Notes under the pieces: model-generated | What the model was told of the DNA's origin: nothing | Databases searched by the model: none | What the model saw: the letters and a program-made list of their open reading frames with translations, nothing else | Assembly: GCA_032622095.1 (NCBI GenBank) | Contig: CP136061.1 | Span: forward strand, 1,302,001 to 1,366,000 | Reading direction: 5' to 3' | DNA from: Siphonodentalium dalli | Taxonomy: Eukaryota > Mollusca > Scaphopoda > Gadilida > Siphonodentaliidae | DNA length: 64,000 bases | Program-made: the position numbers and the translations under genes | Shown: positions 57,000-64,000 of the stretch, piece after piece | Layout: each line of letters opens with the position of its first letter | Position numbering within the stretch: the first letter of the stretch is position 1

Positions 57000-58270
57000 C
57001 CCGATAAATTAAAAAAACTACCTTGCGATAAATCGCAAACCTTTGCGATTCGCAAAAACTTTGCAACAAGTACCGGTATATATCAGATTTAGTGTAAAGG
57101 TTTTCGATTGATTACAAAATGTTTGCGATTAATCGCAATGGTTTGTGATTTATCGCAGATATATTTTCATGCATTGGCATTAATTGACTTGAATCGTATA
57201 AATATAAATATAATCCGACAACTTCAACAGGTCTGGGTAAACCACCAATCGATCTAAATAGCATGGTTGGGCTAAAATAGACCGATCGTTCTTTGGCAGA
57301 AAGCATGCATGTGGTATAAGGCGAGCAAACCTTCGCGATAAATCACAAAACATTGCGAAAAATTACAAACACTTTGCGATAACGCGCAAACCTTTACAAT
57401 GAATCTCAGACATCTTTACGAGGACTCTCAGACTGCGTACTGGGTGATTAAATTTTGCGAATTATCGCAAACATGTTTGAGATTTGTGGCAAACTTTTTT
57501 GGTGCTAAAAATATCTTAATTTGTGTGTAAACATTATAAATCAGCCATCTTAAACAGGTCTCAGTGAACAACCTATCAATTTCTAATTGAACGGTCGGGC
57601 TAAAATAGACCGATCAGTCATTCACAGCCAGATTCAAGAATGTTCAGAGAAGCAAAACTGTGCGAAAAATCACAAACACCTTCCTGATAACATGCAAACC
57701 ATTACGATAAATCTCAGAACATCTTTACGATAAATCTCAGACTACGTACTCTGTGAATAAATTTTTTTATCTATCGCAAAGATGTTTGAGATTTGTCGCA
57801 AAGATTTTTTGTTGGCACTAATGGGCTTCTATGAATATCAGAAATCTTAAGGTCTGAGTGAACCTATCAATCTATGCCCGGTCGGACTAAAATAGACCGA
57901 TCAGTCATTCACAGCCAAATGCATGAGTGATGAGGGAGCAAATCTTTGCGATAAATCACAAACACTTTTGTGATAACACACAAACCTTTACGATAAATCT
58001 CAAAGATCTTTACGATAACTCTCAGACTACGTACTGGGCGATTATATTCTGCGATTTATCGCAAAGATGTTTGAGATTTGTCGCAAAGGCTTTTTGCCGA
58101 TAATGGGCTTCTGTGAACATTATAAATCAGACATCTTAACAGGTCTGAGTGAACAACCTATCAATCTATAATTGCCCGGACATGCTAAAATAGACCGATC
58201 GGTCATTCACAGCCAATGGAACAAATCTTTGCGAAAACTCCCAAACCTTTGTAAATAGTGTGCGATAAGC
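57000..58270. repeat. Tandem repeat, about 290-bp units with GCGATAAATCGC motifs
   Basis: Roughly four units. Recurring phrases are TAAAATAGACCGATC(A/G)GTCA (57592, 57890, 58184 and, varied, 57273), AACCTATCAATCTA, TTACGATAAATCTCA, CAGACTACGTACT and GATGTTTGAGATTTGTCGCA. Short palindromes built on TTTGCGATAAATCGCAAA are frequent. Non-coding. Confidence 0.85.
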
Positions 58271-59231
58271 AAAATACTCAAAATTGGGGAGACCATTATG
58301 GTAACTTTGGTTAATTAACTGTTGTTTGAAAAATACCGCTATACTAGTAGCGCTCACTATTCCTCGCTACAAGGAGATGTTGAATGGGTTACCAGAATTA
58401 TTATCACTCTCCAAAAAAAATTGCCATGGTGTTCAGTGTTTTGTTTATCGTACACTTCCAATGCGCTGTATCAGTAAATGAACAAATACTAAGATACATG
58501 TAACACAAAGAGAGTTTAATGTATTTAATATATGATAAAGTTTGGTAAAGCCATAGCTAATAAATTATTCTCCATTCGCATCTATGCGTCAATAAGTCAA
58601 CACTTGGCATTGCCTGATCACCAGAGCCATATAATGTAGAATTTCGCTAATATGGTTTCCAGTTACAGTGTATGGATGAGGTTATTTCCTAGCAAAGCGG
58701 AAATGGCCAAATCGCTCAGAATGATAACCACACATGTAGCCAGACATGTTTTCATAAGAACATGAAGCATCTGGACATTGGAATGGTCTACATGTTCATG
58801 TATGTATACCGTACAGCTAAGCTCTAATTGACCCCTCCCCCTTAACGACATTGGCCACCGATATTACGAGTAGTTGCGAATGATGGTCAGTGACCAACTT
58901 TGAATGTTAATTAAATCATAAACAAATTATTAATTGAAATATTGTTTTGTGTATAGTTAATACGGTGCATGGCGCTGATGAAAATGTGGACTGGGTGTTT
59001 ACAAGGTGTCCATGTGATAAATTAGTGTGGAGTACAGTGGTCGCAAAATATTATTTATAAGACTAAGATTATCTGCGGTTGCCACATATCAACCACTTGA
59101 CCATGGTTGAACGGCGGTATGGTATAACCGATGTCATTAATGCCCTACAACCTTGTTAAAGTGGGGGGGGGGGTGATCAATTAGAGCATACCGGTAGTAC
59201 GTTACTAAAACCTTGCGATTGCGATTGATTC

Positions 59232-59455
59232 AGTTATAACGTGGAGCCCAGAATTGGATCCATATCTCCGAGATTATCCACCATTCCATAAATATATCAG
59301 AACAGTATCACAGCATCACAGGCGTTTTGATCAAAAGAATGGCAGACTCCGTAACTGGGCGACATATGTCATGGCGACATGGTTCTCAAATCACGTTTCG
59401 ATGAAAATTGAAGAATATTATCTGTCGTCGTTTGCACAGGTACTTGTACATTATA
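59232..59455 (+). other. Possible coding fragment inside the DNA element
   Basis: An open frame reads SVITWSPELDPYLRDYPPFH, KYIRTVSQHHRRFDQKNGRL and RNWATYVMATWFSNHVSMKI, then EEYYLSSFAQ followed by a donor-like CAG|GTACTT at 59439. Its composition (mixed polar and aromatic residues, no low complexity) looks like real protein, unlike neighbouring frames. I do not recognise the family. It could be a captured host exon, a transposase fragment, or chance. Confidence 0.3.
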
Positions 59456-60318
59456 CCCATCAAACTTGTTGAACTGTGACGTCATGACTCTGACTAATTT
59501 CTACAGAATCGGATGTCTCGTAATCATAGTCACCAGTGGTTGACGCTTGTGGGTTAATTCAGGTTTATAATGTTGTGAAACTTAAGTATCTGCCTTTGGT
59601 AATTCACAATACTTTTGTGTTGTGCATGTAACACCACTGCACTAAATGACTTTTCAATTCGGTCTGGTTCGGTTCACCGAAAATTTGCTCTTTCAATAAT
59701 GTAAACGCCCGTTATTTTTTCGGAGGTTATATATCATCTTGTCCCGTCCATGTACAACCATAATCCACAGAGTGCTGACAATATCCCAGGTTATTGAGAA
59801 GCAGTTAGGTCAAATTTCACACACAAAAAATATGTTGATGAATTTCAGAGAAGTTACTTCCCTAATCTTAAATCCACCCTGCGAGCGAACAACGTAACTA
59901 GAAATTGGCACAATACTAATGCGTGTAAGCCGACTCCGATAACAACATAAAATGTCTAAGCCTGAGGTTTGTTTGTCTCTTTGTCCATGTTTATATACTT
60001 CGAAAAAACTCAATCGTCTCAACTTGAAGTGATGAACGCCGCCATTTTATCGAGATCGGCTAGTACCAAAAGAATTATATCACGTGATGCCATCACGTGG
60101 GTATAACTTGGGTACCGAGATCGCGCTAGTACCAAATTAATTATCACGTGATGCCATCACGTGGCTAACATTTGGGTTCCGAGAGTGGATAATACCAACA
60201 TGTGTGGTACTATATCAATATTTAGAACCAAATTATTCTCGGTACCCGTTGGTCTGGTACTAACAGACATATTGGCACTACCGTAGTACCTATATGGCTT
60301 GTTATTTCTAAGTGTGTA

Positions 60319-63218
60319 ATAGGGTGAACTCCTATGAGCCCATGGACGATAACTGTTCTAGCACGCGTAGGTAAACCCTGAACCTGTTTCAGACAAAATA
60401 TATGGCATTTTTCAAGAGCTTCCTCATGTTTATGTGCCAGGTTCCATAGTAATTCTGCGCCAAATAGCGACTTTGAGAGGACAATAGATTGGTATATTGT
60501 CTTACAGCTCAGTGGCGTTATCCCACCGGCGTAAAGGCCAGCATTAGATAACATGAGATAGGTGCCCCTGATTTTGCGACAAATTGTATCTACAAATGCA
60601 CCATTTAAATCATACTTATTTAAAGGAATACCAAGATGGGTAACTTCTTCCACTTCCGGTATTACAGATGGTCCAATATGCCATCTACGGTCAGTTTTGT
60701 TTGCACGCGCCTTAGATTCATTGAATACAATAACGGAACATTTTGATGGGTTGTACATATAGCGCCACACCGTGCTGTAACGGTAGCAGATGTCGCAAAG
60801 ATTACGTAACCCAGTCATAGTAAGTGAAAGTAATAACATATCGTCAGCTAGCGTTGGGCTGGAACAATCTATACCATATAAGTTTAGACCATTTCTTGAG
60901 TTCCTCAGCTGTAGTATGAGGTCGTTCACATAGATCATATAGTATGAAGGGGATAATATTCCCCCCTGCCTTGCTCCTTGACACACTGTGAACCAACGGG
61001 ATGATGTACCGTTATACCTAACTGAACATTGGACATCAGATATCAGGCTATGTATAAGAGAAAACGAGAGGCCTTGAATGCCGCGATCATATAGTTTGTA
61101 CAACAACCCGTTGATCCACACCGTGTCAAAGGCCTTCATTGCGTCCAGGAAACATGCGTACATTTTGTGACCAACATCTTTAGCATAATCAATACATTCT
61201 AGTGTCATGTACGACACCATATTTGAGCTCAAACATTTTTGGAACCCGTGCTGCAATGGGTCAACTTCTAGAGTACGGGGAGAGAATTTCTCGATTCGGT
61301 TCAGAAGCACACGTTCAGTAATTTTGTATAGGGCAGGCATCAATGTAATTGCTCTATAGTTATTAAAGTCATCTTTGCTTTTGGAACCGCCTTTGTGTAG
61401 AGTTATAATTATTCCTTTCTTTGCATTTTTTGGAACTTTACCATATTTAAATATTCCGGATAAGCAGGTTGATAAAATATTTGTGAGTAAGTCGCTGCCG
61501 TATATAATATGCTCGTATGCTACGTTATCCCACCCTACAGCTTTATTTAAGCTTAGAGACTTATACACAGATTTGAGTTCTTGACATGTAACTGGGAAGA
61601 GAATGAGTTTATCAATAGAAGAAGGTGCCTTTTCTTGTATTATGTCATTGACAAAACTATTTACTGAGGTATAATGCGTTTGATCAAATTCTTCTGAGGT
61701 CAGTGGCGTATATAATTGTTCAAAGTAATCACCCCATGCGCACACAATGTCTTCAGGGTCCCTTAAGAGTTTTCCATCGTGATGAAACATATTATTGGGG
61801 CTGACTCGTTTAGACCGTTTCAGATTGAATAACCTAAAGAATGAGTCGTGGTCAACTTCAGCTTTGTGATCAATTTCATGATTTATTTCCTGAATGTACT
61901 TATAAGATTTCAAACGATACAACCTTCGAAAGTGTACCTTTGCGTTTTTATAGTTTGTGTAGCTTATAGCACCAGAGCAAGCACGGGGTCGGCCATCCCT
62001 GATCCAAATAGATCGATACTTTTTCATTTCTTTATGCAAGCTATTAAGTTCTTTATTCCAGAACGGTTTGAGGTGTTTTGAGAACCTCTTGCGGGATATC
62101 CACTGATCAGATGCATATGTTATTGCGTTTACAATCTCATTATATATAACATCAACTTCAGATACGTTAATAATGTCAGTTTTACTATCACATAGCTTTA
62201 AGTCAAGAGCATTGCGATAATTTTGCAAAATTGAAGGGTCTGATTTAACTTTTTTCCAATTTGGTTTAGAGTTATTGTTCGTGACGTTGTAAATGCCGTG
62301 ATTGTCAACTGGAAATTGCATTGTGAACAAAATTGGGCGATGATTTGACACATTTAGGGAATCGTCATCGATGACATTGATGTCTGGTATAAGGGCTGAG
62401 TCTTCAGTGGGAATCAAAACGTGATCAATAACTGTGCCGTTATTACTATTGTACGGAATACACGTAGAACTATTTGGGTATCTGCATCTCGAGTGATTCA
62501 CAGAGAAACATTTTAGCGCTTTGACAAATTTCTTGAATGCAGAATTCCTTGGACCCTTTTTGTCCGGATTTGCATTAAAGTCTCCCATCATAATTATTTT
62601 GCCCAGCGAACTATATGTATCGAAAACAGTGCTGACCTTTTGCAAATACTCTTTGTAAAAGTCAAGAGTGTGATTTGTAGAAGGAAGGTATATCTGGAAG
62701 ATATATAGATACTGATGTCGGCTAATTTGCATCTGAATGCCAGCAATCCTATCATCTGGAATTTGAAGAGCGGTAACGTATTTTGCGTATTTTTTATGCC
62801 ACATAAGTAGAACACCGCCGGAATATCTACCCCTCTGCATGGGTAGACGTTGCGAGGCGTCACAGACAACGTGATAATCATATTGCTTACTGATACATTG
62901 CGCATAATCTGCATTGTGTTCATGTAGCCAGTGTTCACTGACACCTACCACATCGACATGATTAAATTCAAGAAATCTTGTTAGGTAAGCTGAAGAGCTC
63001 ATTAGGCCTGTGGCATTCCATGTTAGGAAGCTCCGTTTTAATTGGCTACAGTTATTGGACGTCATGATAATATATGTGGTGCTCAAATACGGCGGTACAT
63101 ATTGTGATATATAATTTAGAGATACATGAATACACAATGTCGATAGTAGGCACAGCAATAAACCTATTATAGTAAAATACGACTTATGGTGTAGGTTAGA
63201 ATGACAGGGTGGTGACAT
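60319..63218 (-). pseudogene. Retrotransposon B ORF2, endonuclease and reverse transcriptase segment
   Basis: Starts MSPPCHSNLHHK and runs open through the endonuclease (TWNATGL, MGDFNANP, SNHRPILF) and reverse transcriptase (FLDAMKAFDTVW, ARQGGILSPSYYM, TLADDMLLLS) to GLIGVHPI, where the DNA element cuts it. The open frame runs on into the insert and ends at 60222 with about 30 foreign residues (THLEITSHIGTT...). It lacks both lesions of copy A: position 61515 keeps TAC (Tyr in VAYEHIIYG), and the Gly-Gly of LHKGGSKSK is intact. The first 50 or so residues are hydrophobic and may not be translated if MTSNNCSQLK is the start. Confidence 0.92.
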
Positions 63219-63277
63219 GATATTACTTCGTGTTAATACAATTAATAGTGCTCACTATAGGCAAGCAATCAATCAAA

Positions 63278-63916
63278 CTAATCATAATAACGGCGTTCTT
63301 CTTCACGCTTTGTTGTATGCTCGTTGTAAGGTATCCATTTCCGACAATAAATCCGATTTGCCCAAAAATACCTGCTTGTAACTTGATCAACTTGAGATTC
63401 ACAGACATTGATTCTAGTCGAGTTATTTGACATTAACAGAATTTTGGTGAATGAAATGTCATTTTGCGTCAGAACGTCCTTCAAGTCATAGACTGTCACT
63501 TCATCAACAAAGTTGCTAACAAAAACTTTAGCTGTTTTCAGTGGTTCATCAAGTCTCTGTCTAAAAACACGATCCTTGTTAATTGTTCTGGAATACGTTT
63601 CGTTCGTTTCACGGGTTTCGCTACTGTGGTCGGAATTATCGACAGGGATGCTGTTTATAGAGGCGTCTGCTGATTGGTTGTTAATGTGAACACTTGTGGA
63701 TTTCTGGTTATCCTCCTTATACATATACGAATTTGGTTGAGGTCTCTGTTGAATAGAAGTGCAAAGCACCTTAACACTATTAATCAGCTCTGTTTGGGAA
63801 TTCATTGACCCAGTATGTGATTTCGACACACTTTCAATCATGGTCTGTAGTTTACTGCACGTCTCGTTAGTGTGGCGTCGGAATTCTTGCTGCATTCTGT
63901 CTGTATTCTGTTTCAT
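63278..63916 (-). CDS. Retrotransposon B ORF1: coiled coil plus RRM-like protein
   Basis: This is the same 212-residue protein as ORF1 of copy A, starting MKQNTDRMQQEF and ending REEERRYYD. It is complete. The stop at 63278 lies 59 nt before the ORF2 start, so ORF2 is probably reached by reinitiation or another downstream mechanism rather than frameshift (inference). The 5' end of the element is at 63932, 16 nt before this ATG, and the duplicated target begins at 63933. Confidence 0.85.
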   Translation of the reverse strand: MKQNTDRMQQEFRRHTNETCSKLQTMIESVSKSHTGSMNSQTELINSVKVLCTSIQQRPQPNSYMYKEDNQKSTSVHINNQSADASINSIPVDNSDHSSETRETNETYSRTINKDRVFRQRLDEPLKTAKVFVSNFVDEVTVYDLKDVLTQNDISFTKILLMSNNSTRINVCESQVDQVTSRYFWANRIYCRKWIPYNEHTTKREEERRYYD

Positions 63917-63932
63917 TGTTTCCAACACGTTT

Positions 63933-64000
63933 TGAGAATACCTGAGTGCATTCTCTGTCACGCCTGTCTGGTTCTGTAACTGGTGCGAATAACTGAGCGT
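63933..64000. repeat. 111-bp target-site duplication, copy B 5' side (cut by window end)
   Basis: TGAGAATACCTGAGTGCATT and the following bases match 54393-54460 exactly as far as the window goes (68 of 111 bp). Confidence 0.88.

Larger units (their letters stand above)
55990..60316. mobile_element. 4,327-bp DNA element with TA duplication, inserted in ORF2
   Basis: The left end CACTCTTAAAAAAATAGGTA and the inverse of the right end, CACACTTAGAAATAAC...ATATAGGTAC, are imperfect terminal repeats. TA flanks both sides (55988-55989 and 60317-60318). Comparison with copy A supports a TA target duplication. The contents are two repeat arrays, a possible coding fragment and a pair of ATCACGTGATGCCATCACGT units (60077 and 60143). 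No transposase is visible, so it is non-autonomous. The TA duplication fits Tc1/mariner-like or related groups, but the family is not established. Confidence 0.88.
54504..63932 (-). mobile_element. Non-LTR retrotransposon, copy B, split by a DNA element
   Basis: Nearly identical to copy A in the 3' region (744 nt after ORF2, AATAAA, TA tail), both ORFs and the 16-nt 5' UTR. The element is 9,429 bp long because a 4,327-bp DNA element sits in ORF2 at 55990-60316. Removing that insert and one TA leaves about 5.1 kb with both ORFs open. Copy B therefore appears to have been intact when the DNA element hit it. Confidence 0.9.

Noticed and set aside
60222..63218. 998-residue frame taken as one complete protein
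   Set aside because: Its last 30 or so residues come from the inserted TA element. The true ORF2 continues at 55987.

Overview
The window is eukaryotic nuclear DNA, AT-rich and repeat-dense. It comes most likely from a marine invertebrate. I lean to a lophotrochozoan such as a mollusc, because of the non-LTR elements, the Mutator-like (MULE) transposase exon, the CCGT-rich elements and the extracellular beta-sandwich gene. That is a low-confidence inference with no diagnostic marker. There are no bacterial-style operons, and I found no tRNA, rRNA or CRISPR.

Bases 1-9150 hold two arrays of one 17-bp minisatellite (1-1106, and 3659 to about 9140) separated by about 2.5 kb that contains a 637-bp tandem duplication. 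All the very long minus-strand reading frames here are products of the repeat.

Bases 9150-39500 hold the one convincing host gene. It is on the plus strand as six phase-compatible exons (11344-11430, 17187-17360, 28246-28327, 29068-29204, 33991-34170, 34649-34761), and both ends are missing. It encodes an unnamed WSFF/LQIYR-type beta-sandwich module followed by a cadherin/HYR-like module, so probably a secreted or cell-surface protein. Its introns are full of non-autonomous DNA elements. A MITE family with TTAA flanks has nine copies in the window, two of them ending 12 and 25 bp before a splice acceptor. There are also several large inverted-repeat elements, an exact 30-bp tandem array, CCGT-rich elements and two decayed non-LTR reverse transcriptase fragments.

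Bases 39500-64000 are a nest of transposons. A MULE-like element has termini made of tandem 16-17-bp repeats and a two-exon transposase remnant. It occurs once interrupted (about 40288-46955) and once empty (about 51510-52930). The interrupting insert is a 5,101-bp two-ORF non-LTR retrotransposon on the minus strand, flanked by a perfect 111-bp target-site duplication. A second, almost identical copy lies at 54504-63932 with the same 111-bp duplication. Its ORF2 is split by a 4,327-bp DNA element with TA target duplication that carries palindromic arrays. Between the two MULE copies lies a 4-kb foldback element with opposed arrays of a 193-bp satellite.

The strongest candidate for something new is the retrotransposon: a 111-bp target duplication, the same target base used in both copies, an empty site for comparison, a 16-nt 5' UTR, and an ORF1 that is in frame with the spliced exon of its target.
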